Below, piece by piece: positions 24,439 to 31,651 of a DNA stretch of 34,605 nucleotides. The notes beneath the pieces were generated by a model that was not told where the DNA came from, ran no database searches, and was given only the letters and a program-made list of their open reading frames with translations. Where the stretch lies: contig PWTE01000231.1 of assembly GCA_003563915.1 (NCBI GenBank), forward strand, positions 1-34,605, in the 5' to 3' direction. A program made the position numbers and the translations under genes. Numbering within the stretch: position 1 is the stretch's first letter; the number at the start of each line of letters is the position of its first letter. This stretch comes from Nitriliruptoraceae bacterium. GTDB lineage: Bacteria; Actinomycetota; Nitriliruptoria; Nitriliruptorales; Nitriliruptoraceae.

Positions 24439-25875
24439 GTGCCACAGGGTCGGGATGTCGCTGCATTGCGTGCGTTCCTCGACGGACGTGCGAAGCGTCC
24501 GACCCTCGGGTTGATGTATGGCCAGCGCCGCATCGGCAAGTCCACCCTGCTCGTCGAGGAAGTCGGGCAGCGAGGCGGCTTCTACTTCGAGGCAACGCGG
24601 GTGGAGACCCCGGTCCACCTCGAGCGGCTCGGCGGGGCACTGGGTGAGCACCTCGGGGTTGGACGGATCGAGCTGCGATCCTGGGAGGAGGCGCTGACCC
24701 AGCTGCTGCGGTTGGCTGGCGAGCAGGCCATCCCGGTGGTCTTAGACGAGTTCGGTTACCTGTTGGAGGCCGACCCATCGCTGCCCTCGGTCATCGCATC
24801 GACGTTCGGGCCAGGCGGTCGCGGTTCCGAAAGTCGGGCGCGCATGGTGTTGTGTGGTTCGGCGATCGCGATGATGCGGTCACTGACCGCCGGTGAAGCG
24901 GCGCTTCGCGGTCGGGCCGGGTTGGAGTTGGTCATGCTCCCCGACGACTACCGGGTGGCCGCGACCCGGTTACCTGACCCGCCCGACCTGGAGCTCGCGG
25001 TCCGGGTATTCGCGGTCATCGGCGGCGTCGTTGGCTACGCGACCGACATGGTCGACTTCGACTTGCCCGACGGTGCGGGTGATGTCGACCGGTGGATCGC
25101 CCAGCGGGTCCTCTCACCCGCGGCGACCCTGCATCACGAGGCGGCCACGCTCCTCGCCGAGGACCCGGCGCTGGCCGGGACTGACCCGGCGCTCCATCAC
25201 AGCATCCTGGGGGTCATCGCCAGCGGATCGGTCACCGCCGGCAAGATCGCCTCCCGGCTGGGCCGGCAGGTGTCCAATCTCGCCCCGGCGCTGGGCAGGC
25301 TCGTGGATGCCGGGTTCGTGACCCGACATGAGGACCCGATCCGCAAGCAGCGCCCGACCTACGCGCTTGCGGACCCCTACCTGCAGTTCCACTATGCCGT
25401 CCTCGAACCGCACCGCTCACGGCTCCGCACCCGCAACCCCCAGGCGCTATGGAAGCAGCGGCTGATCGACGTGTTCAACAGCCAGGTCCGCGGCCCCGTC
25501 TTCGAGCAACAGGGACGCACGTTCGTCGAGCAGTTCGCGTCCGACGACACGGTTCCCGGAGAACGGGCCCACGTCGGGCCGTCGCGTTTGGCTGGTGACG
25601 GTGTCGAACGGCAACTGGACATCGTCGTCGCCGACGACCACCCCGACCCGGCCTCGCGCCGCATCACGGCGATCGGCGAAGCCAAGGCCGGCGAGGCGAT
25701 CGGTCGTCGGCACCTGGATCGGCTCACCGAAGCCCGACAGCAACTGGGGGCTCGAGCCGAGAACGCACGCCTTCTGCTGATCGGCTCGTCCTTCGATCCG
25801 GCGCTCGACACCAAAACGCGGCGCCGTGGTGACGTGGAAGTCGTCGACCTCGAAAGGCTGTACCACGGAGACTGA
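24439..25875 (+). CDS. DUF234-type ATPase with nuclease-like C-terminus
   Basis: A 478-residue ATPase of the archaeal-type ATPase_2/DUF234 family. Walker A is GQRRIGKST at 28-36 and Walker B is VVLDEFGYLLE near 100. A winged-helix segment around 265-300 (VTAGKIASRLGRQVSNLAPALGR) and the family's YALADPYLQFHYAVLEPHRSRL follow. The C-terminal part has QLDIVV (Asp394) and GEAKAG (Glu414, Lys416), an Asp and Glu-X-Lys arrangement as in PD-(D/E)XK nuclease folds. The function of the family is unknown; members occur on mobile elements and as orphans. The GTG start has GAGGGG 8 nt upstream. An ATACT/AGTAT inverted repeat (24403-24424) lies in the promoter. Confidence 0.83.
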   Translation: MPQGRDVAALRAFLDGRAKRPTLGLMYGQRRIGKSTLLVEEVGQRGGFYFEATRVETPVHLERLGGALGEHLGVGRIELRSWEEALTQLLRLAGEQAIPVVLDEFGYLLEADPSLPSVIASTFGPGGRGSESRARMVLCGSAIAMMRSLTAGEAALRGRAGLELVMLPDDYRVAATRLPDPPDLELAVRVFAVIGGVVGYATDMVDFDLPDGAGDVDRWIAQRVLSPAATLHHEAATLLAEDPALAGTDPALHHSILGVIASGSVTAGKIASRLGRQVSNLAPALGRLVDAGFVTRHEDPIRKQRPTYALADPYLQFHYAVLEPHRSRLRTRNPQALWKQRLIDVFNSQVRGPVFEQQGRTFVEQFASDDTVPGERAHVGPSRLAGDGVERQLDIVVADDHPDPASRRITAIGEAKAGEAIGRRHLDRLTEARQQLGARAENARLLLIGSSFDPALDTKTRRRGDVEVVDLERLYHGD

Positions 25876-25920
25876 TCTCGTGATTCCCGTCGAGCACGGA
25901 GCTCGATCACGTCTTGGTCC

Positions 25921-26033
25921 GAGATCCCGATGCTGAACCCAGGTCGTGCCCAAACGAACCCACCGTCCACACCCTCAACGACGCTCTATTCGCTCAGTTC
26001 GTCTGTATTCGCTCAGTTACAGTAGGGACATGC
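25921..26033 (+). repeat. Right arm of module 2 with 13-bp direct repeats
   Basis: The cleanest copy of the arm. TGCCCAAACG (25947-25956) and CTCAACGACGCTC are followed by two exact copies of TATTCGCTCAGTT (25987-25999 and 26006-26018) separated by CGTCTG. Fifteen nucleotides then lead into the tRNA copy. This is the layout of arm-type integrase sites beside a core site. Confidence 0.75.
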
Positions 26034-26078
26034 GACTACGGATCAGGCGGCCGGGGGTTCGAATCCCTCCCAGCGCGC
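26034..26078 (+). repeat. tRNA-Arg 3'-half copy (att), module 2/3 junction
   Basis: Exact match to the tRNA-Arg 3' half from GACTACGG to GCGCGC. Only the 3' half is present. Confidence 0.93.
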
Positions 26079-26085
26079 AACACGG

Positions 26086-26119
26086 ATCCGGCCTCCTGGG
26101 CCCCTCTAGCAGGTCGGAT
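26086..26119 (+). terminator. Hairpin after tRNA copy, module 3
   Basis: ATCCGGCCT pairs with AGGTCGGAT (one G-T pair). Compared with the native hairpin, a T-A pair has become C-G, a compensatory change, so the stem rather than the sequence is kept. Confidence 0.55.
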
Positions 26120-26232
26120 TCTGCGTTTTCGGGTTTGTTCCTGAGGGACTGTCCACAGGTCCGGCGTAACCGATCGTGACGAATGGGGGTTGGTCGAGGA
26201 GCTTGGAGATGGGCTTGTAGGCGAGGTGCGCG

Positions 26233-26667
26233 ATGGGTGTGGACCAACTCCCCTCCGGTAGCTACCGGGCACGGCTGATGATTGAGGGCAAGACCTACAC
26301 CGCGACGTTCGCGACCGAGGCGGAAGCCGGCGAGTGGGTGGTCGTAACCCGTGGCCGGGTGGTCGGAGGGCGGGCAGTACGCAGCCTCACGGTGGAGGAG
26401 TACGCGGATCGGTGGTTGAGCGAGTTCATCGACACGGCCGCCAACATCGAGCACTACCGACGCGACATCGCCGACCACGTCCTGCTGGTGCTGGGAGCGC
26501 GTCCCCTGGTCGAGGTCACGCCGGCTGAGATCGCGAGGCTGCTCGAGCAGGTCGAAGCCGACACGTCAGGGGCCGTTGCGGATCAGGTCCGAGCGACCCT
26601 GCGGGAGCTGTTCGCCGATGCGGTCGACGAGCGGCTCATCGCTCGGAGCCCGGTGCCAGCGTCGTGA
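26233..26667 (+). CDS. Integrase N-terminal stub, module 3
   Basis: A 144-residue relative of the module 1 stub, similar at the start (DQLPSGSYRARLMIEGKTYTAT) but much diverged overall. Residues 1-48 form the arm-binding-like domain; 52-135 form the core-binding-like helices, from LTVEEYADRWLSEF to LRELFADAVDERLIARSP. The last phrase is what normally closes the core-binding domain just before the catalytic domain of actinobacterial integrases. The gene ends there with TGA. Despite divergence the reading frame is intact, which argues for selection on the short form. No ribosome-binding site is clear. Confidence 0.77.
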   Translation: MGVDQLPSGSYRARLMIEGKTYTATFATEAEAGEWVVVTRGRVVGGRAVRSLTVEEYADRWLSEFIDTAANIEHYRRDIADHVLLVLGARPLVEVTPAEIARLLEQVEADTSGAVADQVRATLRELFADAVDERLIARSPVPAS

Positions 26668-26736
26668 CGCGCCGGATCAGCCGAGCGGACCCGATGTATA
26701 CTGACGAGCAGGTCTGGATATACGAAACGGGAGGCG

Positions 26737-26946
26737 GTGATGACCAAGAAGCTGGTCGACATCGATGAGGACACCTTGGCGCAGGCGACCGAGATCCTGG
26801 GTGCGGTGACCATGAAGGAGGCGGTCAACCGTGCGCTGGCTGAGGTCGTGCTGCTGGCCGAGCGCCGCGCCCACGCCGACCGGCTCGCCGGCATGGACGG
26901 CCTCGACCTGGACGACGACCAGATCATGGCGGGCGCGTGGCGCTGA
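26737..26946 (+). CDS. vapB: VapB-type antitoxin
   Basis: A 69-residue antitoxin. The N-terminal VDIDEDTLAQATEILG followed by TMKEAVNRALAEVV is typical of VapB proteins with a ribbon-helix-helix DNA-binding end. The acidic C-terminal tail (GLDLDDDQIMAGAWR) is the part that usually covers the toxin active site. GGGAGG stands before the ATG. A GTATA/TATAC inverted repeat around 26696-26723 in the promoter fits the autoregulation known for VapBC operons. The stop overlaps the toxin start by 10 nt. Confidence 0.85.
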   Translation: MMTKKLVDIDEDTLAQATEILGAVTMKEAVNRALAEVVLLAERRAHADRLAGMDGLDLDDDQIMAGAWR

Positions 26947-27353
26947 GGCCTGCCTACCTGGCGGACAAAAGCGCGCTGGCACGCATGCCCATCGCGGCCG
27001 TTCGCGCCCGGCTCGAGCCGCTGCTGGTCGACGGGCTGGTGGCCACCTGCGGGATCATCGATCTGGAGATCGGGTTCTCGGCGCAGACTGCCGCGGTCCA
27101 TCGCGACGTTCGCCGCGAACGCCGGTCGCTGCCCCGTGCGAGGATCGATGACGAGGTGCTGGACCGGGCGTTCGAGGTACAGGGCCTGTTGGCCGAGCGG
27201 GGCCAGCACCGGTTGCCGATCCCGGATCTGGTCATCGCCGCCGCTGCCGAGTCGGCCGACCTGACCCTGTTGCACTACGACGCCGACTTCGAACGCATCG
27301 CTGAGGTCACCGGCCAGGCGCACGACTGGGTCGTCCCACGCGGCAGCATGTAG
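26937..27353 (+). CDS. vapC: VapC-type PIN-domain toxin, module 3
   Basis: A 138-residue PIN-domain ribonuclease. The acidic metal-binding residues sit as expected: Asp10 in YLADKSAL, Glu44 in IIDLEIGF, Asp in LPIPDLVIAAAA near residue 98 and Asp in LLHYDADFE near 113. VapC toxins cleave tRNA or rRNA when free of VapB. The GTG start lies inside the vapB 3' end, giving strict coupling. The ratio of toxin to antitoxin probably controls the operon through the promoter repeat. The family is certain; the RNA target is not known. Confidence 0.88.
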   Translation: MALRPAYLADKSALARMPIAAVRARLEPLLVDGLVATCGIIDLEIGFSAQTAAVHRDVRRERRSLPRARIDDEVLDRAFEVQGLLAERGQHRLPIPDLVIAAAAESADLTLLHYDADFERIAEVTGQAHDWVVPRGSM

Positions 27354-27675
27354 GCCGAGCGGGCATGCCCGCCCGCCGCTGGCCGATGAGGACGCCACCG
27401 TTGTCGTGGGCCGCACAGGGCACCTTGGCGGTTTGCCGCGCGACAAGCCGTTCACGACCATCGTGGACATACGGCGGTTGCGCCTATGTCGGTTGGTTGA
27501 CCGGAGACGTGTGCAGCCACGGTGGTGTATCGGGCCGCCTGCTCCTCGGGGCTGCTCGGAGGATGGGCTGGGCCTCGACTTGTTGAGGCCGCTACGGGTT
27601 CGTCCCTGGGGCGTCGCGGCAGCTTGAAGGTTCGCCCGCGGCGGATGGTCCGTGGGTCGGATGGCGCGATGCGGC
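27354..27675. other. Gene-free stretch between VapC and the ABC operon
   Basis: About 320 nt with open frames of low coding quality only. A short stretch reading VVVGRTGHLGGLPRDKPF could be a decayed gene but was not recognised. Stops of both neighbours point into it, so it probably contains terminators. No repeat shared with the module ends was seen. Confidence 0.4.
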
Positions 27676-28467
27676 TCAGAAGTCGGTAGACGGCGGTGAC
27701 TTCCTGTGCTCCGAGATGCCCCGGGGACCGACGTGGAGGCGGCTGGCGAGTGCGTCGTCGAGGAGACTGTCTGCACCGATGAGATCGACGACGGTCGGGT
27801 CGTTGAGGATGTCGGTGGTTGTGCCTTCCGCTTGGATCCGCCCGCGGTCGACGACGACGATGCGGTGTGCGAGGGCGGCGGCTTCCCGGCGGTCGTGGGT
27901 GACGTGGAGCGTGGTGATCCGGTGGGTCGCAAGGAGTCCGCGCACGTCCGCGATGAGCCGTGACCGCGTGGTCTCGTCGAGGGCGGCGAACGGTTCATCG
28001 AGCAGCAACAACCGCGGGGTGGTGGCTAGGGCACGGGCGATCGAGACGCGTTGGCCCTCGCCGCCTGAGAGGCTCCGAGCCTGGCGGGTGGCGAGGTGGG
28101 TGATCCCGAGCCGCTCGAGCCACGGGAGGGCCTGGTCGCGGGCGTCGGTCCGGGAGCGCCCGCGGAACCTCAGTCCGCTCGCGACGTTGTCGAGGACGGT
28201 GCCGCGCCGGAGCAGCGGTCGCTGCAGCACGGCGGCGCAGGCGCTGCGCAGCGCCGGTTCGTCGGCCACTCGTCCGTCGAGGAGAACCTCCCCGCTGGTG
28301 GGACGGAGCAGCAGCGCCGCGGTCCGCAGCAGGGTGGACTTGCCGGCGCCGTTCGGACCGAGGATCGCGATGGTGTCGTGGTGAGCTACCTCGAGGTACG
28401 GCACGTCGAGGATCGTCTGGCCGTTGCGGTCGACGGTGATGTCACGGAGCTCGAGTAGCGGGGTCAT
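27676..28467 (-). CDS. tupC: Tungstate/molybdate ABC transporter ATP-binding protein
   Basis: A 263-residue ABC ATPase. Walker A GPNGAGKST is near residue 36, the Q-loop in VLQRPLL, the signature LSGGEGQRVSIARAL near 137, Walker B LLLLDEPFAALDE near 160 and the switch His in HVTHDRREA near 195. It energises the permease encoded just before it. The ATG at 28467 overlaps the permease stop by 4 nt. A C-terminal stretch after about 225 (DILNDPTVVDLIGADSLL) is short, without the regulatory domain of ModC-type proteins, which favours a Tup-type system. The substrate call rests on the binding protein. Confidence 0.85.
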   Translation of the reverse strand: MTPLLELRDITVDRNGQTILDVPYLEVAHHDTIAILGPNGAGKSTLLRTAALLLRPTSGEVLLDGRVADEPALRSACAAVLQRPLLRRGTVLDNVASGLRFRGRSRTDARDQALPWLERLGITHLATRQARSLSGGEGQRVSIARALATTPRLLLLDEPFAALDETTRSRLIADVRGLLATHRITTLHVTHDRREAAALAHRIVVVDRGRIQAEGTTTDILNDPTVVDLIGADSLLDDALASRLHVGPRGISEHRKSPPSTDF

Positions 28468-29168
28468 CGGTGGATGGGCCGATCGCGCTGCTGCAGCGTG
28501 GTCAGCGTGAGGTTCACGACGAGGGCCACCGTGAGCAGTACGAACCCGAAGGCCAGCGCCGCCGCGAAGCGTCCGCGTGAGGCCTCGAGCACCGCTGCGG
28601 TCGTCAGCACCCGGGTCTCGCCCTGCAGGTTGCCGCCGACCATGAGTGCCGCGCCGACCTCGCTGATCGCGGCGCCGAAGCCGGCCATCGCGACGGCGAG
28701 CAGTGGTAGGCGGGCCTCGCGTCCCAGTTCCCAGAGCGACCTGAGCCGACCCGCGCCGATACCGCGCATCTGCAGGCGGAACTCCTCGTCGACGTGCTGC
28801 AGGGCCGCGGCCGACAGGGCCACCACGACCGGGGTGGCGATCGCGGCCTGGGCGATGACCATGGCCGTCGGGGTGTACAGCAGGCCGAGCCCGCCCAGGG
28901 GGCCGCTCCGCCACAGCAGCACCGTGACGACCAGCCCGACCACGATGGGCGGTAGCCCCATGCCGGTGTTGGCCAGTGTGTACAGCACACGTCGGCCGGG
29001 GAAGCGGCCGACGGCCAACGCGAGCCCGATCGGCAGGCCGACGGTGAGGGCGATGGCGGTGGCGGACAGCGAGATCCGAAGCGAACGCCACAGCACCTCG
29101 TAGGTGACGTCGTCGCCGCCCGCCAGCAGCCGCCAGGCCCCCTGGATCGCCTCGAGCACCACCTCCAT
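28464..29168 (-). CDS. tupB: Tungstate/molybdate ABC transporter permease
   Basis: A 234-residue permease with five or six membrane segments. The inner-membrane-component loop that docks with the ATPase (around residues 135-170, with GAGRLRSLWELGREARLPLL) is present. The C-terminal GGNLQGETRVLTTAAVLEASRG is characteristic of TupB/WtpB-type permeases. The ATG lies two nucleotides after the tupA stop. The stop overlaps the ATPase start, so all three proteins are translated from one message. Confidence 0.86.
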   Translation of the reverse strand: MEVVLEAIQGAWRLLAGGDDVTYEVLWRSLRISLSATAIALTVGLPIGLALAVGRFPGRRVLYTLANTGMGLPPIVVGLVVTVLLWRSGPLGGLGLLYTPTAMVIAQAAIATPVVVALSAAALQHVDEEFRLQMRGIGAGRLRSLWELGREARLPLLAVAMAGFGAAISEVGAALMVGGNLQGETRVLTTAAVLEASRGRFAAALAFGFVLLTVALVVNLTLTTLQQRDRPIHR

Positions 29169-29170
29169 GT

Positions 29171-30031
29171 TTATCCCCCGTCGATCAGTTGGTCGGCGTC
29201 CTGCCCAGCCGAGGGGACGAACAGCGCCTGACCGTAGAGGTCGACCCCGAAGGCACCGATGCGCGTTTGGATGTCGTCATCGACGATCCACTCGGCGAAC
29301 GCCTGGCCGCCAGCTTCGTTGACCCGCTCACCGGCCTCGCGGGTGATCGGGATGACGTGGTAGAGGTTGAACAGCGCCGGGTCGTCCTCGAAGACGATCG
29401 CCAGTCCCTCCTGCAGCTCGGTCGCCAACCATGTCCCGCGGTCGGCCAAGGTGTACGCCTCCGCTTCGGCCGCGATCTGCAGGGTCGCGCCCATCCCCTG
29501 CCCGGACTCCCGGTACCAGGTGCCCGACGGTTCGATGCCAGCCTGGTCCCACAGGGTGAGCTCCAGCGCGTGGGTCCCCGAGTCGTCCCCGCGGGAGATG
29601 AACTCCGCCGCGCCGGTGGCCAACCGCTCCATCACGTCGACCATGCTCGCTGCGGCCGCGACCTCTGCAGGATCGTCGACGGGTCCGAGCACCACGAAGT
29701 CGTTGTACATCACGAGGACGCGTTCGCCCGTGACCCCGGCGCCGACCAGTTCGAGCTCCGCTTCGGGGGAGTGGGCCAGCACCACATCGGCCTCACCGCG
29801 ACGGCCGAGCTCGATCGCCTGCCCGCTGCCCACCGCGATCACGTCCAGCCGGTAGCCGGTGGCCTCCTCGAACCGGGGCACCAGGTCGTCCAACAGCCCT
29901 GAGTCGTAGGTGCTGGTCGTGGTGGCCAGGATCACCGGACCGTCGTCGGCGACCTCCGGCGTACCGCACGCGACCGCCAGCGTGATGACCGTCACCCATC
30001 CCAGCACGCTGCGCCACGTTCGGTCTCGCAT
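29171..30031 (-). CDS. tupA: TupA-type tungstate/molybdate-binding lipoprotein
   Basis: A 286-residue periplasm-side binding protein. A signal peptide with a lipobox-like AVAC at about residues 19-22 predicts a lipid anchor. The mature part begins with VILATTTSTYDSGLLDDL; the TTTS and D.GLLD elements are the oxyanion-binding signature of TupA proteins. Further on are SRGDDSGTHALE and ESGQGMGATLQIA, also typical. Tungstate and molybdate cannot be told apart from sequence with confidence. Two upstream start codons (30049 and beyond) are possible, but the 30031 ATG gives the best signal peptide. It is the first gene of the leftward operon. Confidence 0.87.
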   Translation of the reverse strand: MRDRTWRSVLGWVTVITLAVACGTPEVADDGPVILATTTSTYDSGLLDDLVPRFEEATGYRLDVIAVGSGQAIELGRRGEADVVLAHSPEAELELVGAGVTGERVLVMYNDFVVLGPVDDPAEVAAAASMVDVMERLATGAAEFISRGDDSGTHALELTLWDQAGIEPSGTWYRESGQGMGATLQIAAEAEAYTLADRGTWLATELQEGLAIVFEDDPALFNLYHVIPITREAGERVNEAGGQAFAEWIVDDDIQTRIGAFGVDLYGQALFVPSAGQDADQLIDGG

Positions 30032-30059
30032 CCCGCACTCCCCAGCCATCTGTGTCAAA

Positions 30060-30072
30060 CTGTCTGAGACAG
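30060..30072. promoter_or_regulatory. Palindromic operator between tupA and its regulator
   Basis: CTGTCT-G-AGACAG is a perfect 6-bp palindrome with a one-base centre, lying 28 nt upstream of tupA and 24 nt upstream of the regulator. It is well placed to let the divergently encoded regulator control both genes (inference). Confidence 0.6.
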
Positions 30073-30096
30073 CAAGCCGACCAGAAGCGAGCGTCC

Positions 30097-31011
30097 GTGG
30101 CAACCTACGACGAGTTGGCGGCTGACCTGGCTCGCGGCATCGCCGACGGCAGCTGGGCTCCCGGTGACGTCGTGCCGAGTGCCCGCCAGCTCGCCGACGA
30201 CCGCGGCATCTCCTCGGCGACCGCAGGACGTGCCCTCCGCGAGCTCTCGCACGCGGGGATCATCGCCGGCGCACCACGCCGCAGAGCGCGCGTGACCAGC
30301 GACGGGGCCGCCCGTGCGTGGGGCTGGCTGCGCGGCACGGCGGCGTTGCGGCTGGCCGGCAGTGACGATCCCCTCCTGGTCCGGCTCCTCGAACTCGCCG
30401 ACGCACCGGTCGTCCGCCTCCCGGGCACCGGGTCGGCCGCGGGGCTCCAGGCCCTGTGGGCGGACGAAGCCGACTCCGCGAGCTTGCACCTCCGCACGCC
30501 CGACGGGCGTTACAACGCGCCCTTCGTTGCGTCGCTGCTGGCCGATCGGCGGCCAGCTCTCGTGCACCTGTGGCGCCGCGACCAGGGCATCGCGGTCGCG
30601 GCAGGGCGGGCCCGCGACATCGGCGGTCTGGGCGACCTGGTCGACCTGCGCGTCGCCCTCCGCCCGCCCGGCACCGGGACACGGAACCTGCTCGAGCAGC
30701 TCGCGCGCGAACAGGGCATCGACCCCGCCACCTTCGACGGTCCGACCCTCACCTCCCACCTCGACGTGGCGGTGGCGATCGCGACGGGCACCGCTGACGC
30801 TGGGATCACGGTCCGTTCCGCCGCCCACCTGCTGGACCTCGCCTTCCTCACCCTCACGAGCGAACCCTTCGAGCTGGCCATCGCCGCGGACCAGCTGCCA
30901 CGACTCGATCCCATCCTCGCGAGCGCCGCATCCGACCGGTTCCGCGAGCTCGCCGACCGCCTGGGCTACGACCTCACCAACACCGGTCAAACGCGGATCC
31001 TCGCCAACTGA
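30097..31011 (+). CDS. GntR-type regulator fused to a PBP-like domain
   Basis: A 304-residue regulator. Residues 3-65 form a GntR-type winged helix (YDELAADLARGIADGSWAPGD, then SARQLADDRGISSATAGRALRELSHAGII). The rest, from about 85, resembles the PBP-like ligand domain found in molybdate- and tungstate-responsive regulators, including HLDVAVAIATGTADAGITVRSAA near residue 225. It is divergent from tupABC with a palindromic operator between. The likely job is to repress or activate the transporter according to oxyanion level (inference). GTG at 30097 is chosen because it starts just before the winged helix. An open frame to 30052 crosses the operator. Confidence 0.82.
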   Translation: MATYDELAADLARGIADGSWAPGDVVPSARQLADDRGISSATAGRALRELSHAGIIAGAPRRRARVTSDGAARAWGWLRGTAALRLAGSDDPLLVRLLELADAPVVRLPGTGSAAGLQALWADEADSASLHLRTPDGRYNAPFVASLLADRRPALVHLWRRDQGIAVAAGRARDIGGLGDLVDLRVALRPPGTGTRNLLEQLAREQGIDPATFDGPTLTSHLDVAVAIATGTADAGITVRSAAHLLDLAFLTLTSEPFELAIAADQLPRLDPILASAASDRFRELADRLGYDLTNTGQTRILAN

Positions 31012-31350
31012 ACCTCACCACCATCCCGAACCGGCGCGCGATAACGACAAGCACGACACCCGGGCTGTGAAGACCCCCAGGATCCGATCCCAAGCCAGCT
31101 TGCCGTCAGGCCCAGACTCACCAGCCCTGGGCACAACCTCCGCCGGCACAACCGCGCGACAACGCTATCCCGCTATCGCTAACCGTTCGTCGTGACGAGG
31201 CTGAAGCCCACGATCCGGAGGGCGACGAGCCGGCCGGCGGCGACGACGGTGCGATCGATGAGGACGAGCTCGCTGCATGGATCGCGGCGCGTCTCAAGTG
31301 GACGTCACAAGTCGGAGCGAACGTCAGATCGAGTACGATCCGATGACCCG
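31012..31350. other. Gene-free stretch before the module 3 right arm
   Basis: About 340 nt without a convincing gene. One frame ends in an acidic stretch (DEAEAHDPEGDEPAGGDD, then ELAAWIAARLK) that could be the tail of a lost protein, but no start or ribosome-binding site goes with it. A short frame at 31192-31380 enters the right arm and is not credible. Confidence 0.35.
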
Positions 31351-31454
31351 GATCCCGTGACAAGTCGTAACCAATCGTGACCACCGTGGACACTCTCAAC
31401 GACGCTCTATTCGTTCAGTTCGTCTGTATTCGCTCAGTTCGCGTAGAGACATGC
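31351..31454 (+). repeat. Right arm of module 3 with direct repeats
   Basis: Contains CACTCTCAACGACGCTC, then boxes TATTCGTTCAGTT (31408-31420) and TATTCGCTCAGTT (31427-31439) with the CGTCTG spacer, then CGCGTAGAGACATGC leading into the tRNA copy. Its outer part (CCAATCGTGACCACCGTGGAC) is diverged from module 2. Confidence 0.75.
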
Positions 31455-31500
31455 GACTACGGATCAGGCGGCCGGGGTTCGAATCCCTCCCAGCGCGCTT
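31455..31500 (+). repeat. tRNA-Arg 3'-half copy (att), module 3/4 junction
   Basis: Matches the tRNA-Arg 3' half plus the following GCGCTT, with one G missing from the T-stem run (CCGGGG for CCGGGGG). That loss would damage the T-arm if this copy were ever joined to the tRNA 5' half. Confidence 0.92.
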
Positions 31501-31505
31501 CATGA

Positions 31506-31539
31506 ATTCGGCCTTCTAGCACCATCTGGGAGGCCGAAT
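31506..31539 (+). terminator. Hairpin after tRNA copy, module 4
   Basis: ATTCGGCCT pairs perfectly with AGGCCGAAT, followed by CTCGCGTTT. Same position and stem as after the intact tRNA-Arg. Confidence 0.6.
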
Positions 31540-31651
31540 CTCGCGTTTCCGAGCTTTCGCCTGGAGGGCTGTCCACAGGGGCGTCATGCCCAAACGTGAC
31601 AAATCGGTGATCGTGCGTAGCGTCGATCTCACCGCTTGGACGAGGTTGATG

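Larger units (their letters stand above)
23631..26078 (+). mobile_element. tRNA-Arg module 2
   Basis: The unit holds the hairpin, a CTGTCCACAGG box (23701-23711), CATGCCCAAACGTG (23717-23730), a frameshifted integrase stub, the 3' remnant of the module 1 small gene, a DUF234 ATPase gene and a right arm ending at the next tRNA copy. Its left third is a diverged duplicate of module 1's left end, so modules 1 and 2 share ancestry but carry different cargo. Confidence 0.7.
26079..31500 (+). mobile_element. tRNA-Arg module 3 (largest)
   Basis: The unit holds the hairpin, a CTGTCCACAGG box (26149-26159), the stub gene, a VapBC pair, a leftward three-gene oxyanion ABC transporter with a divergent regulator, and the right arm. 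At 5.4 kb it carries two unrelated cargo units, and the 320-nt gap between them may hide an older boundary. Its stub is the most diverged from those of modules 1 and 2. Confidence 0.65.

Noticed and set aside
25981-26020. A CRISPR array in the repeated TATTCGCTCAGTT region.
   Set aside because: There are only two 13-bp repeats per site, a fixed 6-nt spacer and no cas genes.
26583-27998. A 471-codon leftward open frame across VapBC and the ABC ATPase 3' end.
   Set aside because: Its composition is Ser/Thr/Pro/Arg-rich and it is antisense to well-supported toxin-antitoxin genes.
31192-31380. A 62-codon rightward open frame before the module 3 right arm.
   Set aside because: It has no ribosome-binding site, low-complexity Arg/Ser/Thr composition and runs into the arm sequence.
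31586-31651. An upstream start for the module 4 stub giving MPKRDK at the N-terminus.
   Set aside because: The ATG is part of the CATGCCCAAACGTG arm motif shared with non-coding positions, and the added residues match no other stub.
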